Assembly: GCA_964600225.1 (NCBI GenBank) | Contig: CAZRIT010000025.1 | Location: 1 to 23,478 of the forward strand | Direction of reading: 5' to 3' | Source: CAZRIT01 sp964600225 | GTDB taxonomy: Bacteria > Bacillota > Clostridia > Christensenellales > CAG-138 | Length of the DNA stretch: 23,478 nt | In this document: positions 16,070-23,478 of the stretch, one piece after another | Numbering within the stretch: the first letter of the stretch is position 1 | Layout: the number at the start of each line of letters is the position of its first letter | The notes under the pieces: generated by a model | Told to the model about the DNA's origin: nothing | What the model saw: only the letters and a program-made list of their open reading frames with translations | Databases searched by the model: none | Translations under genes and position numbers: made by a program

Positions 16070-16524
16070 GCGAGCACGATCAAAACGAGCGCGAGCGGTT
16101 CATGCTGTCGGCGCTGGCGGAAGCGAGGCAGGCGTATGCGGAAAACGAGGTGCCCGTGGGCGCGGTGCTGGTGCGGGATGGCGCCGTCATCGCTGCCGCG
16201 CACAACCGCTGCGTGCAGCTTTCCGATCCCACCGCGCACGCGGAGCTTTTGTGCCTGTCAGCGGGCGCCAAGCTCTGTGGCGGGCGTTTGACCGACTGTA
16301 CGCTGTATGTCACCATGGAGCCGTGCGCCATGTGCGCGGGCGCCGCGGTCAACAGTAAACTCGGCAACATCGTATTCGGCGCATACGACGAGGCCGCGGG
16401 CTGCTGCGGCTCCCGCATCGACCTGACCGATCATTGCTTTTTGCACACCTGCGAGGTCTGGGGCGGCGTGCTGGAGCAGGACTGCGCCGCGCTGCTGAGT
16501 GCATTCTTTCAGGCCAGGCGATAA
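16066..16524 (+). CDS. tadA: tRNA adenosine(34) deaminase (TadA-like)
   Basis: A zinc deaminase that converts A34 to inosine in tRNA-Arg(ACG). The 152-residue protein has HAE (H58, E60) and PCAMC (C87, C90), the full Zn and proton-shuttle set, and the opening block NEVPVGAVLVRDG. The central region reads LLCLSAGAKLCGGRL, less like the standard family sequence, and extra cysteines occur at about 129-130. A related nucleoside deaminase (for example guanine deaminase-like) is a weaker alternative. The start shares ATGA with truA. It is the last gene of the operon; I see no clear terminator before the next promoter at 16555. Confidence 0.88.
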   Translation: MSEHDQNERERFMLSALAEARQAYAENEVPVGAVLVRDGAVIAAAHNRCVQLSDPTAHAELLCLSAGAKLCGGRLTDCTLYVTMEPCAMCAGAAVNSKLGNIVFGAYDEAAGCCGSRIDLTDHCFLHTCEVWGGVLEQDCAALLSAFFQARR

Positions 16525-16554
16525 CCAAACGGTCTTTATATCGCGCACATTTGC

Positions 16555-16583
16555 TTGCGAAACCACGCGCATTATGGTATCCT
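16555..16583 (+). promoter_or_regulatory. Candidate promoter of the gtrA module
   Basis: TTGCGA (16555-16560), a 17-bp spacer and TATCCT (16578-16583). The -10 is imperfect. It lies ~57 nt before the proposed start of the gtrA-like gene. Confidence 0.55.
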
Positions 16584-16639
16584 GTCCAAAACACAATACA
16601 TTGTATATCTGAATGCTTAGCATACTGTAAGGTTGGAAG

Positions 16640-17089
16640 TTGAATTTGAAAAAGGATCAGCTCAAGCGGACGGTTTTTGAGTTTGCGCGATATGTGATTG
16701 TCGGCGGCGTCGCCGCCGTCATCGACATGGCGGTCAACTACCTGATGCTGTTTCACGTTTTTCATGCAACCAAGGATGATATCCGACAGGTCGCCGTCTC
16801 GGTTGCCTTGGGTTTTGTCGTCGGGCTGATCGTCAATTTCGTTCTGTCCAACCTGTTCGTGTTCAAAACCGACGAGCAGCAGAAGCAGGGACGCACGCTG
16901 CGCGCCTTCCTCATCTATGCGGCCGTGGGGCTGATCGGCTTTGGGCTGACGGAGGGGCTGACAATTCTTGGCACCAATGTCATTGGCAATTCGGGGCTCT
17001 GGTATCTGTTGTTGACCTGCGTGGTCAAGGGAATCGTCCTGATTTGGAACTATATCGGCAGAAAAATATTCGTATACAAAGGAAACTAA
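16640..17089 (+). CDS. GtrA-family membrane protein
   Basis: A small integral membrane protein of 149 residues with four predicted helices (about 13-36, 48-70, 89-108, 119-141) and the GtrA-family opening FARYVIVGGVAAVID, plus NFVLSNLFVFK near residue 75 and NYIGRKIFVY near the end. GtrA proteins are thought to help move undecaprenyl-phosphate-linked sugars across the membrane for glycosylation of envelope polymers. The start is TTG at 16640; a TTG at 16646 has a better-spaced GGAAG (16635-16639) and may be the real one. The next gene begins 1 nt after the stop. Confidence 0.88.
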   Translation: MNLKKDQLKRTVFEFARYVIVGGVAAVIDMAVNYLMLFHVFHATKDDIRQVAVSVALGFVVGLIVNFVLSNLFVFKTDEQQKQGRTLRAFLIYAAVGLIGFGLTEGLTILGTNVIGNSGLWYLLLTCVVKGIVLIWNYIGRKIFVYKGN

Positions 17090-17090
17090 G

Positions 17091-18663
17091 ATGAAAAACA
17101 ACGCAAAAACGGCCGTCATCATTGGCGCAGGCCCCGCAGGGCTGACCGCCGCCTATTGTCTTTTGACCGAAACGGATATCAAGCCCGTCATTCTGGAAGC
17201 GGAATCCTTTGTCGGCGGCATTTCGCGTACCGCCGAGCACAACGGTAACCGCATGGATATCGGCGGCCACCGTTTCTTTACCAAAAGTGCCGAGGTCAAC
17301 GCGCTTTGGCAGCGGATGATGCCCATGCAGGGCGCGCCGTCCAAGGATGCCATCATCCTTGGAACCGACGATATGCTCCCCCCCCCCCCCCCGCAAAGGC
17401 CCCGATCCTGAAACGGAAGATCGCGTCATGCTGCTGCGGCGACGCGTCTCACGCATCTTTTTCCTAAAAAATTTCTACGATTACCCGTTATCCCTCAAAG
17501 CGGAAACATTCAAGAATATGGGGTTGAAAAATACCGTGAAGGCAGGCTTTGGCTATGTCTGGTCCGCCATATTCAAAAAGAAAGAGGATTCCCTGGCCAA
17601 CTTCTATATCAACCGCTTCGGAAAACCGCTTTACGAAATGTTCTTTGAGGATTATACCGAAAAGGTCTGGGGTGTAAACCCGCGCGATATCTCAGCCGAT
17701 TGGGGGTCTCAACGGGTAAAAGGGCTTTCGCTGATGAAGGCCGTCTGGGCGGTGCTCTCCAAGCCCTTCCGTAAAAACGGCGGCCAGGTGGAAACGTCCC
17801 TGATCGAACAATTCTCCTATCCCAAAAAGGGGCCCGGCCAGCTATATGAGGTGATGGCGGCGGAAATCGAGCGCCTCGGCGGCGTCATCATAAAAAACGC
17901 CACGGTCACGCGCATCCAAGCCGACGGAAACCGCATTGTCAGCGTCAGCGCTGCCTGCAACGGCAAGGAAACAGCATATTTGGCGGACGAATTCTTTTCG
18001 ACAATGCCCATCAAGGATCTGATTGCGGGCATGGAGGGCTCCGTTCCTTCGGATGTCCAAGCGATCGCCTCCGCGCTGCCCTACCGAGATTTCATGACGG
18101 TCGGCCTGCTGGTGAACAGGCTGAACATCTCCAACAAAACCAAGCTGAAAACGGTTGGCAACATCGTCCCCGACTGCTGGATCTATATTCAGGAACGGGA
18201 GGTCAAGCTCGGTCGGCTGCAAATATTCAACAACTGGTCCCCCTACATGGTGGAGGATCTTGAAAATACCGTCTGGATCGGGCTGGAGTACTTCTGCAAC
18301 GAAGGCGACGCGTACTGGAACATGGCGGACGACGCGTTCATTCGGTTTGCCATTGACGAGTTGCAATCCATTGGCGTCATCGATGCCGACGCGGTGCTCG
18401 ATTCGGTGCGCATCCGCGTCAAAAAGGCGTATCCCGCCTACTTTGGCACCTATGCGCAGTTCGGCCGCGTGCGCGATTTCCTTTCCACGTTTGACAATCT
18501 GTGGTGCATCGGCCGCAACGGACAGCACAAGTACAACAATATGGATCACTCGATGCTCACCGCCATGGAGGCCGTGCGTGCCGTTGCCACGGGCAACCGT
18601 GATAAAACGCCGATATGGGAGGTAAACACCGAAAAGGAATACCACGAGGAGAAAGCGAAATGA
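17091..18663 (+). CDS. FAD-dependent oxidoreductase (UGM/HemY-like), frameshifted at a poly-C tract
   Basis: A flavoprotein oxidoreductase or mutase split over two frames. The first frame (17091-17411) holds the FAD-binding Rossmann motif IIGAGPAGLTAAY (10-22), the VGGISRT block and DIGGHRFFTK, then ends early. The second frame holds the rest (to 18663): FYINRFGKPLYEMFFEDYTEKVWG, a GPGQLYEVMAAEI block and the C-terminal IGRNGQHKYNNMDHSMLTAM block, which completes the FAD site. The join falls in 15 Cs (17378-17392). With 14 Cs the gene reads through as 523 residues, with MLPPPPRKGPDPE at the join. Everything else looks intact. It is related to UDP-galactopyranose mutase and protoporphyrinogen-oxidase-like enzymes, and its substrate is unknown. 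A ribosome binding site AAAGGA precedes ATG 17091; the stop shares ATGA with the next gene. As written, the allele is OFF or the tract was misread. Confidence 0.85.
17378..17392. repeat. Homopolymeric C tract, 15 nt, inside a coding region
   Basis: The only long mononucleotide run in the window. It sits between the FAD-binding block and the rest of the flavoprotein, exactly where the frame changes. Removing one C (or adding two) restores the frame. Confidence 0.97.
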
Positions 18664-20342
18664 TCAGCGCAGAATCACGACCAACGGCCGCCCCATTGCG
18701 CATGAACAATCGGTTCTTTTCGGTTGTGTTGCCATGTCTGCTGCTTTTGCTTTGCGCAGGGATACTTCTCTACTACATTATCGGCCCCGCGGAGGGCTAT
18801 ATGTCCTCCGACTGCACCGATTCGCTGCGCTGGGCGCAGGCCGCATACGAATCGGGACAACTGATTTCCGAAAGCTTTCACTATGCGGCCATTCTGCCCT
18901 TTGGCGGGCATCTGGTCTTTCTGCCGTTTATGGCGTTATTCGGATACTCCATGACAACGCAGGTCTGCGGACTGGCGTGCTTTGCGCTTATTCTGATTGC
19001 GGCGCTGTACTATTTTGCGCGCGGGCTCGGATATGCGCGGCTTACCGCATCGGGCATGGTTTTGATCACCATGCTGATTCTTTCGTCAAGTCCAAAGCTC
19101 AGAGAAATCATGCTGGAGCACATATTCTACTATAATCTTGGCATGCTGTTTTTCTGCTTTGGCTTTGGGCTGGCGCTGCGCGTCCTGCGGGAAAACGGCC
19201 TTGCGGACGGCCTGCAAAACGGCAGGCCAATCGATTGGGTGCGGGTTGGACTGCTCGCCGTTTTTTCCTTGCTCTCGGCAACCGACGGCCTGCAAACCTT
19301 CATCAGTTTCACTTTGCCGCTGCTCTGCGCCGTGTTTATGGAACGATTTTTGGACGCAAACGTTAAGTGGAACAGCAGGCGCAACATCGGCACGCTGGCA
19401 TTACTTGTCTTGGTTGCGTTGTCCTCCGTAATCGGATACTTGCTGATTCCCACGCTCTCGCACGGTATGATAGCGGATTATGCAAACACATACGCATATT
19501 ATAGTTCGATGAGTTCGTGGACGGATAACTTTCTGGGCTTCTTCCATAGCTGGTTTACGCTGCTTGGCGTCAACGCAAAAACGGGCACCCCGTTGCTCGG
19601 CAACCTTTCCATTGTCAATGTGGTTCGCATATTTGGCGGACTTGTTCTTCTGATCGCACCCTTCGTGTTGCTTTTTCGCTACAACAAAGTCCGAGAACGC
19701 AGCATACGAATCGTTCTGATTGCGCATTTTGCTGTCAGCGCCTTGATACTATATGTCGTGACATTTGGACGGCTTGGCGGTATAAACTGGCGACTGACGC
19801 CCATGCTGGTCACCTCGGTGATCGCAACGCTCATCACCGCCATTGAGCTGATACGGCAGCAACGGGTTGCGGCGCGCATCGGTGTGCTATTGCTTGCGCT
19901 GTTACTCATGCTAAGCGGCGTCTCGGCATTCTATATCGCCAGAATGCCTGCCGACTTTGGCCGCAGGAATGCATCTCATGTCGCCGCAGAAACGCTCGAA
20001 GCGCGCGGACTGAAACATGGCTATGCGGACTTTTGGTTGGCAGAAATAATCACCATGCTTTCTGATGACGAGGTGCAGGCCGTCAGCGTGCAAATAGATG
20101 ACGGCGTACCGACCGAATTCACATATCAAACGTTTTACAACTGTTATGACAATAAGGATACCGATCGGTATTTTCTCCTGCTGAACGAAATGCATGCCAC
20201 AGAGTTGGCGGATTGGATTGCCTTGCAGCGTAAAGCAGGCAAGATTTCCGAGGAGTTCACCATCGCATCGGAGGAATACACCGTCGACGATTCAGGCGGG
20301 TCGAATCTCTTTGTATATGTGTTCCCCGAAAACATTTTTTAG
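18660..20342 (+). CDS. Polytopic membrane protein, GT-C-like, with soluble C-terminal domain
   Basis: A 560-residue protein with about ten or more membrane helices (first at 19-41, then about 76-95, 100-122, 128-142, 157-175 and onward to ~435) and a ~120-residue C-terminal domain outside the membrane. The first external loop carries acidic residues D51 and D54 (SSDCTD), the place where GT-C glycosyltransferases have their catalytic acid. I do not recognise a named family. A lipid-linked-sugar-using glycosyltransferase is inferred from topology and from the neighbours, a GtrA protein and a UGM-like flavoprotein. The ATG at 18660 shares ATGA with the preceding stop and follows GAGGAG by 8 nt. 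Codon use is less GC-rich than that of pheST or the ecf genes, which may mean acquisition by transfer. Confidence 0.8.
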   Translation: MISAESRPTAAPLRMNNRFFSVVLPCLLLLLCAGILLYYIIGPAEGYMSSDCTDSLRWAQAAYESGQLISESFHYAAILPFGGHLVFLPFMALFGYSMTTQVCGLACFALILIAALYYFARGLGYARLTASGMVLITMLILSSSPKLREIMLEHIFYYNLGMLFFCFGFGLALRVLRENGLADGLQNGRPIDWVRVGLLAVFSLLSATDGLQTFISFTLPLLCAVFMERFLDANVKWNSRRNIGTLALLVLVALSSVIGYLLIPTLSHGMIADYANTYAYYSSMSSWTDNFLGFFHSWFTLLGVNAKTGTPLLGNLSIVNVVRIFGGLVLLIAPFVLLFRYNKVRERSIRIVLIAHFAVSALILYVVTFGRLGGINWRLTPMLVTSVIATLITAIELIRQQRVAARIGVLLLALLLMLSGVSAFYIARMPADFGRRNASHVAAETLEARGLKHGYADFWLAEIITMLSDDEVQAVSVQIDDGVPTEFTYQTFYNCYDNKDTDRYFLLLNEMHATELADWIALQRKAGKISEEFTIASEEYTVDDSGGSNLFVYVFPENIF

Positions 20343-20374
20343 CAAGCGTCTTTATCTGCGCAAATCCCTTCCGT

Positions 20375-20425
20375 TGCCAAAACGCAAAGGAGCACCTTTT
20401 CAGGTGTTCCTTTGCGTTTCTGGCA
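20375..20425. terminator. Long hairpin between the GT-C-like gene and tRNA-Trp
   Basis: Arms at 20380-20397 and 20402-20419 pair over 18 bp with a single G:T (wobble) position and a TTTC loop. TGCCA (20375-20379) and TGGCA (20421-20425) extend the stem after one bulged base. The outer right arm is the encoded CCA end of the tRNA. No long T tract follows on either side, but the strength and position suggest a terminator for the tRNA (minus) and possibly for the plus-strand operon. Confidence 0.7.
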
Positions 20426-20494
20426 GGGGCAGAAGGGCTCGAACCCTCAAGAACGGTTTTGGAGACCGCTATGTTACCATTACATCATGCCCCT
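20421..20494 (-). tRNA. tRNA-Trp (anticodon CCA)
   Basis: A 74-nt cloverleaf on the minus strand. The acceptor is AGGGGCA/TGCCCCT (7 bp), the D stem is ATGT/ACAT, and the anticodon stem GCGGT/ACCGT closes the loop CTCCAAA with anticodon CCA. The T arm is GAGGG-TTCGAGC-CCTTC, discriminator G, and CCA is encoded. Sequence and G discriminator match Firmicutes tRNA-Trp. No trp or trpS genes are nearby. Confidence 0.96.
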
Positions 20495-20549
20495 ATTTGG
20501 GCCGCCGCTGCGATCCCGATTCATACCGCCGCAACAGCTTGCTCACGGT

Positions 20550-20578
20550 ATTATAGCCTACAGACGAACAATTTGCAA
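20550..20578 (-). promoter_or_regulatory. Promoter of tRNA-Trp
   Basis: Minus-strand TTGCAA (20578-20573), a 17-bp spacer and consensus TATAAT (20555-20550). The start would be near 20543, leaving ~50 nt of 5' leader to be trimmed by RNase P. Confidence 0.82.
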
Positions 20579-20690
20579 GTTCTTTTGCCAACAAAGTATG
20601 CCAATCCACTATGATCTGTGCGAATGCCGCCGCGAAAAGGTGCGCATTTGCGCCACGCTGCCGAAAAAGCATTCGCGGCCCGTCAAACCG

Positions 20691-20699
20691 TGGTATAAT
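20691..20699 (+). promoter_or_regulatory. Extended -10 promoter of the flavoprotein gene
   Basis: TGG followed by consensus TATAAT (20694-20699) makes an extended -10; only a weak -35 (TTCGCG) is seen 16 bp upstream. It lies ~70 nt before ATG 20770. It is divergent from the tRNA-Trp promoter. The stretch 20579-20690 between the two promoters holds nothing else I can recognise. Confidence 0.65.
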
Positions 20700-20769
20700 G
20701 GCCGTAAACCGTTCCCCCGTTCCGCACGGGCGGGCGCGGGCGACGAATTCCATAGCAGGAGGTATCGCA

Positions 20770-21390
20770 ATGAAGGTATTGCTCATCAACGGCAGCCCGC
20801 ACGAGCACGGCTGCACATTCACCGCGCTCAACGAGGTGCGCGGCGCGCTGGAGAAGGAAGGCGTCGAAACCGAACTCCTGTATCTGGGCACCAAGCCCAT
20901 GGCGGGCTGCATCGCCTGCAACACCTGCGCCAAAACGGGCAAGTGCGTGTTCGACGACGCGGTCAACGAGGTAATCGCCCGTCTGGACGAGTTTGACGGC
21001 ATGGTGCTGGGCTCGCCCGTCTATTTTGCAAGCGCGGCGGGGCAGCTATGCGCATTCCTGGATCGGCTGTTCTACAATTTTAAGCCGCGCATGGCGGGCA
21101 TGCTGGGCGCAGCCGTCGTATCCTGCCGCCGCGGCGGCGCAAGCGCAGCGCTGGATCGCCTGAACAAATATTTCGGCATCAGCAACATGCCCACCGTCGG
21201 CTCCCAGTACTGGAACATCGTGCACGGCAACACGCCCGATGAGGTCAGGCAGGATCTCGAGGGCATGCAGACCCTCCGCTCGCTTGGGCAGAACATGGCA
21301 TGGCTGTTGAAAAACCGTCAGGCGGGCGAGGCCGCGGGCGTCTCCGGGCCCGCTTACGAAAAGCGGGTGCATACCAACTTTATCCGATAG
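20770..21390 (+). CDS. Flavodoxin-fold reductase, iron-sulfur flavoprotein-like
   Basis: A 206-residue cytoplasmic FMN protein of the NADPH-dependent FMN reductase superfamily. It opens with the FMN phosphate-binding motif LLINGSPHEHGCT (4-16) and has a GSPVYFA block near residues 80-86 for the flavin ring. Four cysteines in a compact CxxCxxCxxxxxC array (C47, C50, C53, C59) match the [4Fe-4S]-binding pattern of Isf-type flavoproteins. It could act in electron transfer, peroxide detoxification or nitro/quinone reduction; the substrate cannot be read from sequence. ATG 20770 has AGGAGGT 6 nt upstream; the longer frame from 20611 starts before the promoter. It stands alone, and no clear terminator is seen in the 51 bp before the convergent dipeptidase gene. 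Confidence 0.9.
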   Translation: MKVLLINGSPHEHGCTFTALNEVRGALEKEGVETELLYLGTKPMAGCIACNTCAKTGKCVFDDAVNEVIARLDEFDGMVLGSPVYFASAAGQLCAFLDRLFYNFKPRMAGMLGAAVVSCRRGGASAALDRLNKYFGISNMPTVGSQYWNIVHGNTPDEVRQDLEGMQTLRSLGQNMAWLLKNRQAGEAAGVSGPAYEKRVHTNFIR

Positions 21391-21441
21391 CTCGGGCGTG
21401 CGCGCCGCCTGTGCCTCCCAAGCCGCAGTTCGGATTCGTGT

Positions 21442-22368
21442 CTAAACAAACTGTACGATATAGCGGTGGAGGTTTTCCCAGAAGATCTTGTGCACCTGCC
21501 GCTCGGTCAGGCCCTCGGCAAGGAGCGCTTCCGACAGCGCGGGGAAATCGCGAGCGCTGCCCAAATCGGCGGGATACTGCTGCATACCGTCAAAATCGGA
21601 GCCGATGGCGCAGCAATCCTCGCCGCCCACACGCACGATGTGCTTGATGTGGCGCACGATATCCGTTATGCGCGCGGTGCGTTTATTCGTCAGTTGCTGA
21701 TAGTAGAAGTTGACGCCGATCACGCCGTGCTGTTTGGCGATGGCTCGGATATGGTCATCCGACAGCGCGCGCGGGGAATCGTGCACGGCGCGCGCATTGG
21801 AATGGGATGCAAAGATCGGCCGTGTGGCGCGCGACAGCACATCGTCGATGCCGCGGTCGCTCAGGTGCGATACGTCCACGGCGATGCCGATGCGGCACAT
21901 CTCGTCCACCACGTCCTTCCCCAGCGCGGTCAGCCCGCGCTTTTGGTTGACGGTGGCCGCGCCGCTCAGTTCGTTGCTTTCATTCCAGGTCAACGTCATG
22001 GCGCTGACGCCAAGGCGCTTGAACACGCGCAGCGCCGCCGGGCTGCCGTCGATGGCCTCGCCGCCCTCCATGGTCAATACCGTGGCGATGCGGCCGCTTT
22101 CGGGCCGAAAATCGCTTGTCAGGCGCGTTAGCTGCGGGTGTGCCGCGAGCATGCGCTCGTACGCATCGATCATGGCGATGCATTGGTGCATGGGCGGCGT
22201 GCGCAGCTGCGTATCCACCCAGCAGGCAAACAGCTGCAAGCGCACGCTGCCCGCCGTCAAATCCGCAAGGCTCGTCACCTGATTGCGCTTTTTACCGCCC
22301 AGCTCGTAGCCGTACCGGGTCATGCCATACAGAAAATCGCAATGCCCGTCCGCAACAGGAAACACCAT
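21442..22368 (-). CDS. Membrane dipeptidase (peptidase family M19)
   Basis: A 308-residue zinc dipeptidase of the renal-dipeptidase family, acting on L-X dipeptides, some D-amino-acid-containing. The binuclear metal ligands can be read: H9 and D11 in DGHCD, E101 in TMEGGEA, H168 in DVSHLS, H189 in SHSNARAV, and the catalytic-site D258 in GSDFDG. There is no signal peptide, so the enzyme is probably cytoplasmic despite the family name. ATG 22368 follows AGGAGC at 6 nt; the longer frame start at 22386 lacks a site. It follows rny on the same strand after a hairpin, so it may have its own promoter, although none is clear. Confidence 0.94.
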   Translation of the reverse strand: MVFPVADGHCDFLYGMTRYGYELGGKKRNQVTSLADLTAGSVRLQLFACWVDTQLRTPPMHQCIAMIDAYERMLAAHPQLTRLTSDFRPESGRIATVLTMEGGEAIDGSPAALRVFKRLGVSAMTLTWNESNELSGAATVNQKRGLTALGKDVVDEMCRIGIAVDVSHLSDRGIDDVLSRATRPIFASHSNARAVHDSPRALSDDHIRAIAKQHGVIGVNFYYQQLTNKRTARITDIVRHIKHIVRVGGEDCCAIGSDFDGMQQYPADLGSARDFPALSEALLAEGLTERQVHKIFWENLHRYIVQFV

Positions 22369-22429
22369 ACAACGCTCCTTTTGCATCGATCGCCGAATGC
22401 ACAGATTTACTTGAATCCTTTGAAAACCG

Positions 22430-22458
22430 AATGGGTATGCCTATGCGGCATACCCATT
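22430..22458 (-). terminator. Hairpin after rny
   Basis: Arms of 12 bp, AATGGGTATGCC (22430-22441) and GGCATACCCATT (22447-22458), with a TATGC loop. On the minus strand CGGTTTTC follows, a short T tract, so it is a probable but not textbook terminator. Confidence 0.65.
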
Positions 22459-22473
22459 GATGATGCACAATGC

Positions 22474-23478
22474 TTATTTGGCAAAGTCGGTCGTGCGGGT
22501 TTCGCGGATGACGCTGACCTTGATTTGCCCGGGATACTCCAGCTCCGTCTCGATGCGCTTGGCGATATCCTTGGCCAGCATGACCGTATCGGAATCGCTC
22601 ACGCGATCGGGCTTGACGATGATGCGCACCTCGCGGCCCGCCTGAATGGCATAGGAGGTATCCACGCCGTCGAACGAGTTGGCGATCTCCTCCAGCTTTT
22701 CCAGGCGCTTGATGTAGGTTTCCAGCGTCTCGCGGCGTGCGCCGGGGCGCGCGGCGGAGATGGCGTCGGCCGCCTGCACGAGCACCGCCTCGATGGTTTG
22801 CGCGTCCACATCGCCATGGTGCGCCGCGATGGCGTGCACGATGGCGTTGTTTTCACGGTAACGCTTGGCCAGGTCCGCGCCAATCTGCGTGTGCGGCCCT
22901 TCGATTTCGTGGTCGATGGACTTGCCGATATCGTGCAGCAGGCCCGCGCGCTTGGCCAGCGCCACATTGGCGCCGAGCTCGGCCGCCATGATGCCCGCCA
23001 GATGCGCCACCTCGATGGAGTGCTTGAGGACGTTTTGGCCATAGCTGGTGCGGTAGCGCATGCGTCCCAGATAGCGCACCAGCTCGTGGTGCAGCCCGTT
23101 GACGCCCACCTCCAGCACGGCGGCTTCGCCCGCCTCGCGGATGGCGTTATCGACTTCCTTTTTGGCCTTCTCCACCATCTCCTCGATGCGGGCGGGATGG
23201 ATGCGGCCATCGAGAATCAGCTTTTCCAGCGCAATCCGCGCCACCTCGCGGCGGACCGGATCGAACCCGGAAAGGATGACGGCCTCGGGCGTATCGTCGA
23301 TGATCAAATCCACGCCCGTGGCGGTTTCGAGCGCGCGGATGTTGCGGCCCTCGCGGCCGATGATGCGGCCCTTCATTTCGTCGTTGGGCAACGGCACCAC
23401 GGAAACGGTGGCCTCTGCCACATGGTCGGCGGCGCAGCGCTGGATGGCCAGGGTGATGATGTTGCGCGCGCGCTTGTC
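22474..23478 (-). CDS. rny: Ribonuclease Y (partial, N-terminus off the right edge)
   Basis: The C-terminal 334 residues of the membrane-anchored endoribonuclease that starts mRNA decay in Firmicutes. The KH domain with GRIIGREGRNIRALE lies near the left end of the visible protein. The HD domain follows, with HSIEVAHLAG and LLHDIGKSID supplying the metal-binding His and Asp residues, then AAHHGD. The C-terminus (IKVSVIRETRTTDFAK) is the standard RNase Y ending. The membrane helix and coiled coil, roughly 180 residues, are outside the window. The frame is open through 23478. Confidence 0.96.
   Translation of the reverse strand, partial: DKRARNIITLAIQRCAADHVAEATVSVVPLPNDEMKGRIIGREGRNIRALETATGVDLIIDDTPEAVILSGFDPVRREVARIALEKLILDGRIHPARIEEMVEKAKKEVDNAIREAGEAAVLEVGVNGLHHELVRYLGRMRYRTSYGQNVLKHSIEVAHLAGIMAAELGANVALAKRAGLLHDIGKSIDHEIEGPHTQIGADLAKRYRENNAIVHAIAAHHGDVDAQTIEAVLVQAADAISAARPGARRETLETYIKRLEKLEEIANSFDGVDTSYAIQAGREVRIIVKPDRVSDSDTVMLAKDIAKRIETELEYPGQIKVSVIRETRTTDFAK

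Noticed and set aside
16349..17122. Minus-strand 257-codon frame opposite tadA and the gtrA-like gene
   Set aside because: It spans two confident plus-strand genes and has no start signals.
17347..17411. Treating the two flavoprotein frames as separate genes
   Set aside because: The second frame has no ribosome binding site or sensible start, and the two pieces together make one known fold broken only at the C tract.
1..23478. CRISPR arrays, insertion sequences, phage genes, rRNA
   Set aside because: No regularly spaced repeats, transposase or integrase motifs, or rRNA sequence were seen.

Overview
The window looks like a GC-rich member of the Bacillota (Clostridia-like). The evidence is a T-box leader in front of pheST, a YtrA-type GntR/ABC operon, a group II ECF transporter core with QueT, RNase Y, and strong Shine-Dalgarno sites. 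The species cannot be named from sequence alone. Genes are tightly packed and many neighbours share a 4-nt ATGA stop/start overlap.

Left part (1-3350, minus strand): an autoregulated-looking operon of a YtrA-subfamily GntR repressor, an ABC ATPase and a large ABC-2-type permease that runs off the left edge. A strong promoter and a perfect 8-bp inverted repeat lie in front of it. Divergent from it is a membrane-anchored ComEC-like metallo-beta-lactamase-fold hydrolase, which appears to be expressed from an almost leaderless mRNA. The pheST promoter lies inside the 3' end of this hydrolase gene. It is followed by a T-box whose specifier can be read as UUC (Phe), then pheS and pheT and a strong terminator.

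Middle (8150-16530): a two-gene unit (zinc-ribbon membrane protein plus PfkB kinase) ends in a terminator and two A/T-tract palindromes. It faces glycogen phosphorylase (glgP, minus). Next come a QueT-family S component (minus) and, divergent from it, ecfA1-ecfA2-ecfT-truA-tadA. This block links uptake of a probable queuosine precursor with general ECF energising subunits and two tRNA-modifying enzymes.

Right part (16540-20342): a visibly less GC-rich three-gene cell-envelope module of GtrA flippase-like protein, a UGM/HemY-like flavoprotein and a GT-C-like membrane protein. The flavoprotein gene is split by a frameshift exactly at a run of 15 Cs; 14 Cs would restore one 523-residue protein. 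This is either a phase-variable switch or a sequencing error, and it is the most interesting signal in the window. After it come a long hairpin, tRNA-Trp(CCA) on the minus strand with its own promoter, an iron-sulfur-flavoprotein-like reductase (plus), an M19 dipeptidase (minus), and the 3' part of rny (RNase Y, minus), which is cut by the right edge.

No CRISPR array, insertion sequence, phage gene or rRNA was seen.
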